This document shows positions 12,859-23,948 of a DNA stretch of 64,000 bases, piece after piece. The position numbers and the translations under genes are program-made. This stretch comes from Daucus carota subsp. sativus (lineage: Eukaryota > Streptophyta > Magnoliopsida > Apiales > Apiaceae): NCBI RefSeq assembly GCF_001625215.2, contig NC_030387.2, positions 39,641,606 through 39,705,605 of the forward strand, given 5' to 3'. The notes below the pieces were generated by a model, which saw only the letters and a program-made list of their open reading frames with translations, ran no database searches and was not told the DNA's origin. Position 1 is the first letter of the stretch. Every line of letters begins with the position of its first letter.

Positions 12859-15800
12859 ATGGCTGTTGAGGGTCTAAGTGGTGAAGATGAGGGTTCTGAG
12901 TTGGTGCTTGCTATCGAAACAGAGGGGGGTTTCGAAAAAGGTAAGAACTTTGGGGAAGGAATTGGCGGTGAGAATGATCAAGGTGGTTTTGGGGGATTTA
13001 GAGATGGTTATGAGTTTGGGGGTAAGTTGTGTGAGAATGAGAATCGAGTCGGTGATCGTGATTCGAAAGATTTTATTAATGATGAGGTGAAATTTGAAGA
13101 GAGAAAAAGCGAAAAGTTAGGCGGTGTGGAAGGAGATGAAGGTGATTATAAGGAAATGAAGGATGGGGATAAAGATAAGGACGGGAGTAAGTGGAGTGAG
13201 ATTGAGAATGAAGGCGGTGATCGTGAATTGGAGGGTATTGAAGATGAAATAGCGATCGAAGAGCGAAACCCTAAAAGTCGTAGTATTTTGGAAGGAAATG
13301 AAGGTGCTTTGAAGGAAATAAAGGAGGGGATTAAATGGAGTGAGATTGGGAATGAAGGTGGTGATCGTGATTTGGAGGGTATTAAACATGAGACGGCAAT
13401 CAAAGAGAGAAACCCTGAAAATCTCAGGGTTGTGGAAGAAAATGAAGGTGCTTTTAAGGAAATAAAGGAAGGGGATAAAGATAAAGCGGGGAGTAAGTGG
13501 AGTGAGATTGGGAATGAAGATGATGATCTTGATTTGGAGGGAATTAAAGATGAGACGGAAATCAAAGAGAGAAACACTGAAAAGCGTAGTGTTGTGGAAG
13601 AAAATGGTTGTGTTGTGGAAGAAAATGAAGGTGGGAGTGAGATTAAAAATGAAGGTAGTGATCGTGATTTAAAGGGTATTAAAGATGAGGCAAAAATCGA
13701 ACAGAGAAACCCCGAGAAACGTGGTATGGTGAAAGAAAATGAAGGTGATTTTAAGGAAAAGAAGGAGGGGGGTAGCGATAAGGAAGGGAGCAATTGGGGT
13801 GAAATTGAGGAAGCTGAAGAAATTTATCTTCGTGAAGTAAAGAATAGGAGGGCTGATAAGGGAAAAGAAGTCATTGAGGACTATGAAGATGGTTGGGGTG
13901 TGAATTGGGACGATATCATTGAGGACTCTGATGATAATTGGGATTATGTCATTGAGGACTCTGAAGATAGTTGGGGTGAGAATTGGGATGATGGTGCTGT
14001 AAGAGCTAAAGCTAATCAGGAGCGACAGTATTTTGATAACTACGAAAATGAGAGGGATATAAATAATAAAGAACCTCATTGGTACAGGAATGCTGAAATG
14101 GATTCAGGGGGCTCAAATGTTGAACATTTTGGAAGGCGACATTATCCTTTGAGGCCTGATGTGGAAGATTGTTCGTTTTATATGAAAACGAACAATGAAA
14201 ATGAGAGGGATATAAATAATAAAGAACCTCACTGGTACAGGAATGCTGAAATGGATTCAGGGGGCTCAAATGTTGAACATTTTGGAAGGCACCATTATCC
14301 TTTGAGGCCTAATGTGGAAGATTGTTCATTTTATATGAGAACTGGGACTTGCAGGTTTGGATCGAATTGCAAATTTAATCATCCAGTTGAGAGGAAAAAC
14401 CAGGTATAATACAACTTATGATTACTTCTACGAAACTAAGATATTGGATACATAAAAAAAATTTGTGGTTTTGAGTAAAATTATTATGTATTACTTCACT
14501 ATAGCAACTTTTTTACTTGATTGGAGATTGTATAGGGAGTTTATTGCGTTGGTAGTCTATCTGGATACTTTTGACAGAATGCAAGGTTAACATCATTTTT
14601 GCTATTATATATTATATTTAATATGTGTCTTCTTTTTGCTTCGCTTTTTTTTAAAATGTATATTATGTTTCTCCCTTCTCTACTTGCAAAATTTAGTGAT
14701 TGTGCATATATGATGTAAAAAACCACTACACAACAGTGATACAACACGTATATTCTGCTCATGTATCTTTCACTCAACTTTCTCACAAATAATAGAATGT
14801 GAATCCTTTCATGAAAGCCTCAACCATGATTGCAAAGCAAATGGAATTTATATCTTATTGTCTGTGTCTACTTATGAACTTTTGTTGAGAATAAATAGTT
14901 CAACTTCTTGGTTTGTTGTCTTGATTCCATCTGGCCATACTGAACTGTAATGCAACTATGCAAGTATATAGCAGTCTCCGCTTGATATTCCTCCTTTTTT
15001 ATTTGCAGTATTACTTGTCACCTGGTGGTTGCAAAAACAGAAAAGCTTGTAGGTATAGTCATGGCAAAGGAAAAGCTGCGGTGATCCCAAATTTAGAGTT
15101 GAACTTTATTGGTTTGCCGATTAGAGTGGTAAAAATTCTCTCCTTTATTCTCAGAATCCAATTTTTCTTATGTATCCAATCCGTATTCGACCAACATGGA
15201 TATTGTTACCATCAGATCGAAAAGTGGATGCAGATATAGATGTAGCCATATATGATCAGTTATAAGGTTTAAAGGTGTTTTTTGCTTATTTATATTAATT
15301 TTGGAGAAAAGACCCTGAATATCACTATTTGGAATTGAAATGCCCTAACACATTCTGAAAATATGCCTCTGGATATCACATTAAAACACTACATCATGTA
15401 GTGTTACGATTTATACGAATATAATGCTACATGATATAGCGTTTGTTTTGTTTGGCCTTCCAACATTAGATAAAGTAACTTACTTCATAACATTACATCG
15501 TGTTTCTGTATTTTTTAAAAAAAATTATAAATGCTAAACGATATAATGATATAAAGTGATATTTGGGGTCATATTATCTAGACGTCATATTTGAGGCATT
15601 GTTGCTTCAAATTGTGATATAGGGGGCCAACACCTTTAATTTTGCTCGTTAATGTGGCAACTTCGTCATTGGTAATTTATGAAGAATCTTGTTGGTGGTA
15701 AATATATATTTCTTTTGTGTACTTTTGATATCCAACATGTATAATCATATTAGTCATCTGCAACTGCTACAGATATTAGCCTGTCTGTATTTGGAACAGA

Positions 15801-17250
15801 GAGGATACACATGCTGTAGTTGTAGCCTGTAGGCATATATGTTCTGTTTGTTGCAGTTTACTCACCTAGCAACACTTAATTTTATCCATTTATCCTGACA
15901 GAGAATATAAGTTCATCCTTGTCAAATATAATATTAAGTCACTTTACCAGAGAGTTTCTATTAAGCATTTTGATTGCGCAACAGGGGGAGAAAGAATGTT
16001 CTTTCTACATGAAAACTGGTTCATGCAAGTTTGGGGAAAACTGCAAGTTTCATCATCCGGATGCTCCAGCAGTGGGAGGAGGTGACACTACTTCACCGGG
16101 TAGAGGTAGGTCATCAGCAAGTGATATAAATGAGACTGCTCCCTTCAGAACAGTTATCTTTCCGCCAGAAATTGCAGAGTGGATCAGATATCAGGTATTC
16201 CTTGACTCATGTGACAATCTTTGGAAATTAAGATTGCGAGTCTAAGCTTTTTGCATTTGGTATTTCTATTATTTGCACAGGTTAAGACGGTCTAAAATGT
16301 TATGAGTCCATGTTGGTACTAATATAATTGCACTGAGTGGTGTAAATGTTGGTATTAAGTATGCTGTAAATAGTAGCCAAAGGCATTAGCTGCGAATTCA
16401 AGCGAGAGTGACAATTAAAAACTTTTTTTTAATATATATTTGATAATTCTTAATTGCGATCCCTTTTTTTTGCCTACTGTTTAAATTGTATTCACTCTGG
16501 TGCTTTCATCGTGCTAACAAACTACCATGGTTCTGCTTTACTAAATTTCTCTTTGAACTCTTAAGGCTCCTGCATACGGAAGATCACAAGGGATTCTGCC
16601 TGTTCCCCCAGCACTTGCGATGAGTATTCCAGCAACTGGATCCAGCTTCGATGCACATCCACAAGGCCGATCCAGCTTCTATGCAAATCCAGCTTCTATG
16701 CCTGTTCCCCCAGCACTTGCAATGAGTATTCCAGCAACTGGATCCAGCTTCGATGCACATCCACAAGGCCGATCCAGCTTCTATGCAAATCCACAGGGCC
16801 AGGTGAAAGTAGACAAATATCCTGAACGACCTGGACAGCCCGAGTGCAGTTTCTACATGAGAACGGGGGTTTGTAGGTTCAAATCTTCCTGCAGGTTCCA
16901 CCACCCCAGAAACCCGGAGACGCCTATCCTTCTTAGTGACCAAGGACTGCCTCTGCGACCTGTAAGTCTTTCTTTCAATTATTCAGCTAGATCGAGAACA
17001 TTAACTTATTTTAGCTTTAAGACAGTGTCACGGGCTTGCATTAGTAAGCAGTCACCATATTGCTCCATATTTAGATTTTAGTTCTCTGGTACAACAAAAT
17101 TTATTTTTTCCTGTAAATGTCTAGGGCCAGAGGATCTGCTCACACTTCAGACGTTATGGGATTTGTAAGTATGGTCCTCTCTGTACATATGATCATTCAG
17201 TTGGTGGCACTGCAGCTTCATCTGATGGATCTGATCAAGGCCGTCCCTAA
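12859..17250 (+). CDS. Five-finger CCCH zinc-finger protein (C3H43/C3H65-like), copy C
   Basis: Plant CCCH proteins with five C-X8-C-X5-C-X3-H fingers are generally nuclear RNA- or DNA-binding regulators. The proposed exons are 12859-14403, 14556-14585, 15009-15128, 15985-16194, 16566-16961 and 17125-17250, giving about 808 residues. All junctions are phase 0. Fingers start at Cys489, Cys524, Cys570, Cys729 and Cys772. The first half is a highly acidic repeat region. The ATG at 12859 is the first one in frame after a TGA at 12829. The 30-nt second exon is uncertain: it supplies the first Cys of finger 2 (LLTECK), but the matching exon in copy A is longer and in another phase. Two in-frame internal duplications have enlarged the protein, and one left a truncated extra finger start. 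The acidic, Trp-containing repeats have no function I can assign. It is the only copy likely to make protein. Confidence 0.8.
13090..13850 (+). repeat. Tandem acidic coding repeats in the CCCH gene
   Basis: About five units of 45-57 codons share the pattern [19 protein letters not shown], then [16 protein letters not shown], with indels at the DKDKAGS segment. Three shorter units based on [15 protein letters not shown] follow at 13875-13990. Copy A carries the same array in decayed form, so the array predates the duplication. Confidence 0.85.
14044..14349 (+). repeat. In-frame 153-bp tandem duplication in CCCH exon 1
   Basis: Units 14044-14196 and 14197-14349 differ at only a few positions and encode 51 residues each. 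The first unit carries the opening of finger 1 (CSFYMKT) and then jumps back to the start of the unit, so it makes a half finger. The second unit continues into the complete finger. Confidence 0.9.
15303..15635. mobile_element. hAT-like MITE in CCCH intron
   Basis: The 333-bp insertion is flanked by the 8-bp direct repeat TTAATTTT at 15295-15302 and 15636-15643. Copy A shows the empty site near 1520-1535. The two ends are weakly inverted relative to each other and share ATATCAC-ATTTG after a diverged tip. Internal palindromes include CACTACATCATGTAGTG. The 8-bp duplication suggests a hAT-type element. Confidence 0.75.
16598..16801 (+). repeat. In-frame 102-bp tandem duplication in CCCH exon 5
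   Basis: The unit starting GCCTGTTCCCCCAGCACTTG occurs at 16598 and 16700. It adds 34 residues (including [19 protein letters not shown]) to the linker before finger 4. The units are nearly identical, and copies A and B have a single unit. Confidence 0.9.
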
Positions 17251-17861
17251 GAGTTTACCTGCTTTGAAGATGAACATGGCGAGTGAAACCGGACGCGATG
17301 GGGTCTGCTTGAGCATCATACAGTAGTTGCAAAACATAAACCATAGTGATTATAAATACTTGAAAAATTCTCGTAATTTACCTTAGGTTGAGGTCTCAAG
17401 ACTTTTGAAGGATGTTTTGATGTTTTCGTGGTATCAAGACTATGGTTGCAGGATAATCGGATGGTTTATGATAAAAGCATAAATTGACAGTTATGTATAT
17501 CTTGTTCAGTCCGTTTCTGAATCTGTTCTGGGGAAACTATGGTTTTCGGCAACATATTCAGAAGAATAATGTGCCTGCAGTCGAACCAGAACAGACCGAA
17601 ACTTGTCCACAGTTGCCAGAAAGTTTCCAGATTCAAGTTCTGGGAAAAAGCAATAGCATGATAAGAAAATTACTGAACTAACTTACAAGCAGATTTCTAG
17701 TTAATCTGAAAACAACATCAAAAGATGCACAAGCGGCCACTGAATAACTAAGCTCTCTACAAGTCTATAGTCTAAACATAGAGAATTCTGATTTCTCATG
17801 GTAGCTATTGCATCTATTGCTAACACATGAACAAAATCAAAGCACGGCATACAAGTCGATA
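17251..17861. other. 3' region of the CCCH gene and convergent spacer
   Basis: Sequence to about 17650 aligns with the 3' regions of copies A and B and is the likely 3' UTR. The CCCH gene and AZG2 are convergent, with stop codons about 610 bp apart. Confidence 0.6.
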
Positions 17862-19472
17862 CTAGATCATCTCAACACCTGAATCTACTGCACTTGTTGC
17901 AGACACTTGATTTTCTTCCTTAACCATCCTTCTCCTCATCTCGACAAACCATGTAAAGCAGTCCACTGCATAATCATAAGCACTAAGCAAGATATAAACA
18001 CCGATGCCTCCGATAATCCCATTGGAAATGGAATATGTGATCGGCATAAGCAGCATTGTCACGAAAGCAGGCACTGCAGTCTTTGTGCTGCTCCAATCTA
18101 TGTCCTTAACAACTCCCATCATCATCACTCCAACCATGACTAAAGACGGACCGATTGCCCAGGGAGGTACATTGGCCAATAGAGGTATGAAAAATAGGGA
18201 TATAAAGAAATACACCCCTATGATCACTCCTGTAAGGCCTGTTCGGCCTCCTTCCCTGATCCCGGCTGTTGATTCGACGTATGTGGCTATAGGAGAAACC
18301 CCGAGAGCAGAACCTACTACCGTCGAGCCTGCATCAACCATGTAGGCAACATATTCGCCTTCAAATGTACCTTCCTCATTCACAAAGCCCGCGATTTCTG
18401 CCATTGTGTACAATGTGCCTGTGGTGGCTAGCACATCGACATATAACAGAGTCACTAAAGCAATTAACACTTCCAGGCGATTAAATTCTGTGAAACTAAT
18501 AGCTCCTGCAGTAGATTTTATGCCTTGGAAATCCACCACCTTTGTGAAATAGTTATAATTTGTGTCACCAAGTGGAGTGCTAGGAAATGTTGTTACACTA
18601 GTGCCTCTAATCCATGAAATTAGTGTGACAAACACTAAACCATAAATCATGCTCCCCTTGATCCCTTTCATTAGGCCAAATGACATGATTAGGAACCCGA
18701 CGGCCCCGAGCCAGAACGTCGGGCTCCGCATTTTGCCACCGATGCATGCACCGGTGACAGGGTCAATTCTCGAACATGCGGTCAATGTCACGAGAGTTGA
18801 CGGGTCGGGTCCGACCAGGCCCACGCCTTGATGGGCCTGGAGGCCCACAAAGGCGATAAAAAGCCCAATGCCTGCTGCACAGGCCAGCCTGACAGGCTGA
18901 GGGATGAATCTAGCTAGCTTAGCACGGAGCCCAAAAGCAGCTATGGCAAGAAATGCACAACCCTCGACTAGAACTATAGCCATGCAGGTCTGGTACGAAA
19001 TGGGCCCGGAGCCATGAAAACCCACTAGATTATAAGCTATGTAAGCATTTGGGCCCATTCCAGGAGCCAAGCCCAGAGGCAGATTAGCAAACAGGCCCAT
19101 AGCAAATGACCCAACCATGGAAGCTAAAGCAGTTGCCACAATGAGATCACTCTTGACTTTTGACAAACATGTTTGATAGCCAGCATTGGGCTTCATTGTG
19201 CAGTCAGGCCCCGCAGTTTGATTCGCCGGAGAAGAACAGTCGGAGACGGAGCAAGTGGCGCCGGAGTCGGCAAGGATGGTTGCGTTGACAGTGATGATAT
19301 AGGCCATGGTGAGAAAAGTGGCGGTGGCTGCACGGAACTCTGTTGTGAACGATGTGTTTCTTGCTTCTAGCTTGAAGTACTTGCCCAGTTTGGTTTGTGC
19401 GATCGTTTCGTTTATGGTTTTCTTGTTTTGTTTCCATGTGTTTGTCATTCTTGTGCACAACTCTCTTCCCAT
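17862..19472 (-). CDS. AZG2: Adenine/guanine permease, AZG2 type
   Basis: AZG proteins are multi-pass membrane transporters that take up adenine and guanine, and in Arabidopsis also cytokinin bases; AZG2 has been placed in the plasma membrane and ER. The gene is a single uninterrupted exon of 536 codons, close to the size of Arabidopsis AZG2. Family blocks appear in order: an N-terminal [20 protein letters not shown], then [85 protein letters not shown] and [16 protein letters not shown]. These match AZG2 better than AZG1, which carries an extra loop before the HGRMESPTFWLG block. I start at the ATG at 19472 (MGRELC); a second ATG lies at 19448. The frame stays open upstream to 19820 only because the leader is a CT repeat. 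Confidence 0.93.
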   Translation of the reverse strand: MGRELCTRMTNTWKQNKKTINETIAQTKLGKYFKLEARNTSFTTEFRAATATFLTMAYIITVNATILADSGATCSVSDCSSPANQTAGPDCTMKPNAGYQTCLSKVKSDLIVATALASMVGSFAMGLFANLPLGLAPGMGPNAYIAYNLVGFHGSGPISYQTCMAIVLVEGCAFLAIAAFGLRAKLARFIPQPVRLACAAGIGLFIAFVGLQAHQGVGLVGPDPSTLVTLTACSRIDPVTGACIGGKMRSPTFWLGAVGFLIMSFGLMKGIKGSMIYGLVFVTLISWIRGTSVTTFPSTPLGDTNYNYFTKVVDFQGIKSTAGAISFTEFNRLEVLIALVTLLYVDVLATTGTLYTMAEIAGFVNEEGTFEGEYVAYMVDAGSTVVGSALGVSPIATYVESTAGIREGGRTGLTGVIIGVYFFISLFFIPLLANVPPWAIGPSLVMVGVMMMGVVKDIDWSSTKTAVPAFVTMLLMPITYSISNGIIGGIGVYILLSAYDYAVDCFTWFVEMRRRMVKEENQVSATSAVDSGVEMI

Positions 19473-19489
19473 TTTTATCAACCAGAGAG

Positions 19490-19800
19490 AGAAACTAGAC
19501 TGAGAGAGATGGGGGAGAGAGAGGCAGAGAGGGAGAGGGAGAGGGAGAGGGAGAGAGAGAAGAGAGAGAGGGAGAGAGAGAGGGAGGGAGAGGGAGAGAG
19601 AGAGAGAGGGAGAGATGGGGGAGAGTCGAGAGAGAGAAGAGAGAGAGGGAGGGAGAGAGGGAGAGACTAGACTGAGAGAGATGGTGGAGAGAGAGACTGG
19701 ACTGGGAGAGGGAGAGGGAGAGAGAGATGGGAGAGAGGGAGAGACTAGACTGAGAGAGATGGTGGAGAGAGAGACTGGACTGCGGGAGAGAGAGAGAGAG
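19490..19800. repeat. GA/CT-rich minisatellite in the AZG2 leader
   Basis: The plus strand is almost pure GAGA with longer units near 19663 and 19740, spaced about 77 bp, built on GACTAGACTGAGAGAGATGG and GAGAGAGACTGGACTG. On the AZG2 strand it is a long CT-rich leader. It reads as Ser/Leu/Pro-rich codons without stops, which inflates the apparent reading frame by 116 codons. Confidence 0.85.
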
Positions 19801-19830
19801 TTGTGGAGGTCTTCGGGCACAAGTACAAAG

Positions 19831-19840
19831 ATATATAGAT
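19831..19840 (-). promoter_or_regulatory. Probable TATA box of AZG2
   Basis: Read on the minus strand this is ATCTATATAT. It lies just upstream of the CT-rich tract and would place the start of transcription near 19800, making the whole CT tract 5' UTR. Confidence 0.5.
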
Positions 19841-21269
19841 AAAAATAAGTTGTGTATATAGGGGAGGGAGTATCTTTCAGATTTTAGCAGAGGATCTACA
19901 TATTATAGAGGGAGAGATTCTGAGAGAGATTAAAGAGAGCGCAAACGGGAGTTGGGAGAGCGACAAAGTGGGTTCATGCGGACTGCCCTCGCTTGCTCAA
20001 ATACCAGTACAAAACAAAAGGTCCTGCGTATTCTCTTTTTTTTATGGTATTTTATTACACCTTTTTCTGGTTATTTGTGTAGTTTGTTAGAAATGATGAA
20101 AGCAACTCATTTTGCTATTCGAAAATTAAAATATGTAAAAATCCTTTTTCTGATTTATGTTTTGTTTTTAGACCAAGTTCATTTTATTATTGGGATATGG
20201 TAGATGTGTTACACATCATGAACCGATTCGAATTATTTTTCATATATTGTGTTTCGTTTAGTGATAAATGACAAGGACGTTTTATTTATATCAATTAAAA
20301 TATTAAAAATCGCAAAACAATTCCCAACGCTTATCAGATTTTGTATTATGCCATCTAATTGACTAAGAATACAATAAATAATAATGACAATTATATTTAC
20401 ATCAATCAACTAACTAAAAATATTAGATGTCATGAACTGCATTTGAAAGAAAATTTTGAAATAGGTCGGGTATTATTCATCCGGATACAAAATAATACGA
20501 GTATTGTGAATTTACCATACTTGCCCAACTAGTTGATTAAACTTTCTCGTTTTGTCACCCCGTTTCGGCCATATTCAAGAACCAATTTTGATAATTCATA
20601 TCTTAAATATTAAAATAATTATGAATATTTTTTGCTATATTTGGAGAAGTTTTCTCGGGATTATTTGATTTTTTTGGATTTTTCAAGTTACTTATTTAAA
20701 ACTAAAAATATATCAAAAATTTTATATTATTTCTAAAATCTTTCAAGATCTTGAGATACTTAATAAATATTATTCTTAAAAATCTGATTATATATATATT
20801 ATTCATAATTTATCAATATAGTTGAGATAAAAAAATATTATTCCAAATTTGTTAACATAATACAATCTAACAAATTTGTTAGAAATTCAATTTGAACCTG
20901 TAAAATATCCGCTGTCTCGTAAATATACATCACAATTTTAAATCTCACTCATCTCTTGTATTACCCCGACCATAAAATTTTGGAGAGCGGAAACGGATGG
21001 TACGAAAAGCCTAAGGGATAAAGAGTAGCGTGATGGAGAAATACTTTAGTCATATCTTAATGTTGTCAGTAAAGAATCAAATTCATTATAGAGCATAGAG
21101 GTCCTAGCAATGAGGACATCAACCTTTATCCTACTTATTGTCAAATTATTAATGCCAATTATTTTTAAGCTTTTTCAAGCTTTGCCATTTTGCTTCTCTC
21201 CAATTATTCCGGAATTCTTTTCAATTTCTCCTTATTACTTTCATTTGTCACAAAATCAAATAGCTTAAA
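19841..21269. other. AT-rich intergenic DNA
   Basis: I see no gene, RNA or bounded repeat here. The first 150 bases are the distal promoter of AZG2. Confidence 0.55.
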
Positions 21270-21479
21270 GCCTTGTTTGGAAGTTAGAGGTTTGGGGCAA
21301 AATTAGGGGTTTAGGGTGGTTTAGAGGTTGATCAGTAGAATCCGCTAATATAAATGTTTGGTAGTTATCCGATTGAAATAGAGGTTTGAACCCAAAAAGC
21401 TAATTTTGAAAAGGTTACTTTGAGGAGTTTTTTGGGTTAGAGGTCTTGGTTTGTGTAAAAAAAAAAAAAGCGCTACTAA

Positions 21480-21873
21480 GAGCATCTCCAACCACCGAAA
21501 GCCCTTGGCTAAAAAGTGAGTTGGCATACTTAAAATAAAAAAATTTAGCCAACAGCTCAAAAAACTCAACTCCAACCATGCTCAGCTGTTGTCTATAAAT
21601 TTAGCCAACCTCCTATGGATGGCTAAATTTGTCGAACCTCTACAGGTCTGTAAGAAATCTGTAAGAAGATTGCACATCAATTATTACCATATTGAACTGA
21701 TATATTCTATTTTAACAATTTAAAATATTAATAACATACTATTTTTAAATTATAGCCAACCAATATAGCTAATACCATTGAAGCAAAATGTCTTACAGGT
21801 TCAACAAAATTTACATAATGTCTTACAGGTCCCTTTTAGCCAACGATTATAGCCAACACCGTTGGAGATGCTC
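21480..21873. mobile_element. Harbinger/Tourist-type MITE, nested copy 1
   Basis: The terminal repeats read GAGCATCTCCAAC and its complement. They are flanked by TAA at 21477-21479 and 21874-21876, the 3-bp target duplication typical of PIF/Harbinger elements. It is 394 bp long with no coding sequence. Confidence 0.88.
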
Positions 21874-21968
21874 TAACCAAACAGTTTTATGAGAAACAGC
21901 TAATTCAATCCGCTAGTTAAAACATCTATTTCAATCCGCTAGCCAAAACATCTAATTTAATCCTCTAA

Positions 21969-22362
21969 CAGCATCTCCAATCATACAAACCCCTTAGCTA
22001 AAAAATGAGTTGTCATTCCAAATATAAAAAATTTAGCCAACCTGTTGAAAAAATCATACTCCAACCACGTGAACCTGTTGTCTATAATTTTAGCCAACCT
22101 CCGATGAATGGCTATATTTGTCGAACCTCTACAGGTCTGTAAGAAATTTGTAGGATGATTGCACATCATTTATTACCATATTAAACTGATATATTCTATT
22201 TTAACAAACTAAAATATTAATAACATTCTACTTTTAAATTATAGCCAACCAATATAGCTAATACCATTGAAGTACAATGTGTTACAGGGTCAACAAATTT
22301 TACATAATGTCTTACAGCTTCAATTTAGCCAACGATTATAGCCAACACCGTTGGAGATGCTC
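21969..22362. mobile_element. Harbinger/Tourist-type MITE, nested copy 2
   Basis: This is a close relative of 21480-21873, also 394 bp, flanked by TAA at 21966-21968 and 22363-22365. Its left end is mutated to CAGCATCTCCAAT. Two members of one family landed about 95 bp apart in the same older element. Confidence 0.88.
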
Positions 22363-22386
22363 TAACAGCTAATCCTCAAACCGGGC

Positions 22387-23111
22387 CTAAATGATATTGA
22401 TACGGGTGTTATCTTCTGTTATCCCGTATCTTACGTTCGATTCTCGGATTCTTCTTGATCTGAAATTATTATTAAAACAATTTAATATATAAATATATTA
22501 GTTTAAAATATGAGAATTGTGAAATAGTACAAATTCTGAGTAATTGTGATTAACTTTGGTTTAAATATGTAATTAGTGATTGTTATCCGTCATTAACGCG
22601 TATTTTATTGCATGGTGCAAGACAGTAATAAGGGGATTAGCTAGCTAATAAAACAGAAGATATTGGAGAGTAAAGTTTGAAAGTGATTTGATTGTAATGA
22701 TCTCATCATTCAAATCAATAGCGAAAAAATTCTATTAAACTTAGGAGTGGATCCGAGCAGCTGTCATATGAATATATATCGTGTTATCCATTAGGACTAC
22801 ATTCCATGATCCTTGTTTTCTTCTCAATGGTCGATCCTATCAGTGATCGGTTCCTTAAATTTAAATATTTTTATATTTAGTATTATACTTCATTAATTTA
22901 TCGAGTCATTTTCGACAGAAACAATGCAAGAATATTTGCACTTGTTTTCAAAAATAATCCAAATAATATTTGATTCAAGTGATTGTAACTCAATTAAATA
23001 TAATGATATAATGAATTTCTTGTTTTTGACAAAATTTTTTAACTTAATGTATATATATATATAATTTTATCAATTAAAACAGATCAAACGGATATATACG
23101 AATAAATGATA
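22387..23111. other. AT-rich intergenic DNA
   Basis: No gene or bounded repeat is visible. Confidence 0.55.
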
Positions 23112-23359
23112 CTCCATTTGTCCCTCCAGATAGTTTACCTTCGGGGACGAGAGTTCGGCACGCATTTTAATTCTTCTAGAAAACATAGTTCCGTAACTTA
23201 TTTTTTAATTTTTTTTCTTTAGAATAAAAGTTTGATGTTTGAATTTTTATACACAAAAAGAAAATCTCAAAAATAAGTTGCGAAACTATATTTTATAAGA
23301 ATCTTAAAATGTGTGTCGAGCAGTAGAAAAAAACTATAAAAAATGAGGGGTGGAGAGAG
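23112..23359. mobile_element. Stowaway-type MITE, copy 1
   Basis: A 248-bp element is flanked by TA on both sides (23110-23111 and 23360-23361), with imperfect ends CTCCATTTGTCCCTCC and the complement of CTCTCTCCACCCC. The core words CACAAAAAGAAAATC and AAAATAAGTT are shared with the better-preserved copy at 50111-50356. TA duplications and CTCCCTTTGTCC-like ends mark Tc1/mariner Stowaway MITEs. Confidence 0.85.
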
Positions 23360-23361
23360 TA

Positions 23362-23750
23362 CCAGATCAATTATATAATTTTATTTTTATATTGTACATC
23401 AAATTATCAATTTTTGAGATATTTTGTACCAAGAGGCAAGAGTCATTGATGGCGAATTGTACTCGAGAGGCAAATTGGGTAAGGAAAATAGACAGATACC
23501 TAATCCTGCATGTATCTTCAACAATAAGTCTCATACCAAAGGCAAAAAGGATATAAATAAAGGTAAACAAGTTTCTTTCAATTATTTCCCCCTTTTCATT
23601 TCAACTAATAAAAAGTAGTGGATTACAACTTAACTAAAAAAATGGAAATCACATCATTGTCGCAATAGTATTGACCAAAAATGTTAAGCGGTCTCGCACT
23701 CACTATTTGAATGCACGAGAGCTTCCTCACCAAACGTTTATTTGAGAGTA
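23362..23750. other. Intergenic DNA without a supported gene
   Basis: Short open frames overlap on both strands near 23350-23620 but have no support beyond length. Confidence 0.45.
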
Positions 23751-23759
23751 TTTTTTATA

Positions 23760-23939
23760 GGATTTGTCTAGTGTGTGCTCATGGGCACATATTATACACT
23801 AAAATTGATGGTTTTGGTGGATTTTGATTGGTGGACTTGATGTAAATGCAGGGACCATCTTTATTTATGATTAAATGATCAATAAAAATGTAGCAAACTC
23901 ATAAAAATTAGTGCTCATGGGCACATCATAGAAAAGCTG
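23760..23939. mobile_element. Short palindromic MITE (GGGCACA family), copy 1
   Basis: The 180-bp element is flanked by a perfect 9-bp direct repeat, TTTTTTATA, at 23751-23759 and 23940-23948. Both ends carry the words GTGCTCATGGGCACA, a near-perfect palindrome, just inside a GGATTTGTCTAGTG-like tip. The second member at 53574-53766 confirms the ends. A 9-bp duplication suggests Mutator-type mobilisation. Confidence 0.88.
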
Positions 23940-23948
23940 TTTTTTATA

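Larger units (their letters stand above)
21270..22386. mobile_element. hAT-like MITE broken by two nested MITEs
   Basis: The outer element starts GCCTTGTTTGGAAGTTAG and ends with the near complement (CAAACCGGGC). Its internal sequence (AAAGCTAATTTTGAAAA, ATCTATTTCAATCCGCTAG) matches the uninterrupted relative at 24917-25250. Two Harbinger-type MITEs sit inside it at 21480-21873 and 21969-22362. Without them the element would be about 320 bp. No transposase is present. Confidence 0.8.

Noticed and set aside
13117..14269. Long minus-strand open frames opposite the CCCH acidic exon
   Set aside because: They are antisense shadows of low-complexity GAA/GAT-rich coding repeats and give Ser/Phe/Pro-rich products without family features.
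19473..19820. N-terminal 116-residue extension of the AZG2 protein
   Set aside because: It is a translation of a CT minisatellite downstream of a TATA box, and the family starts near the ATG at 19472.
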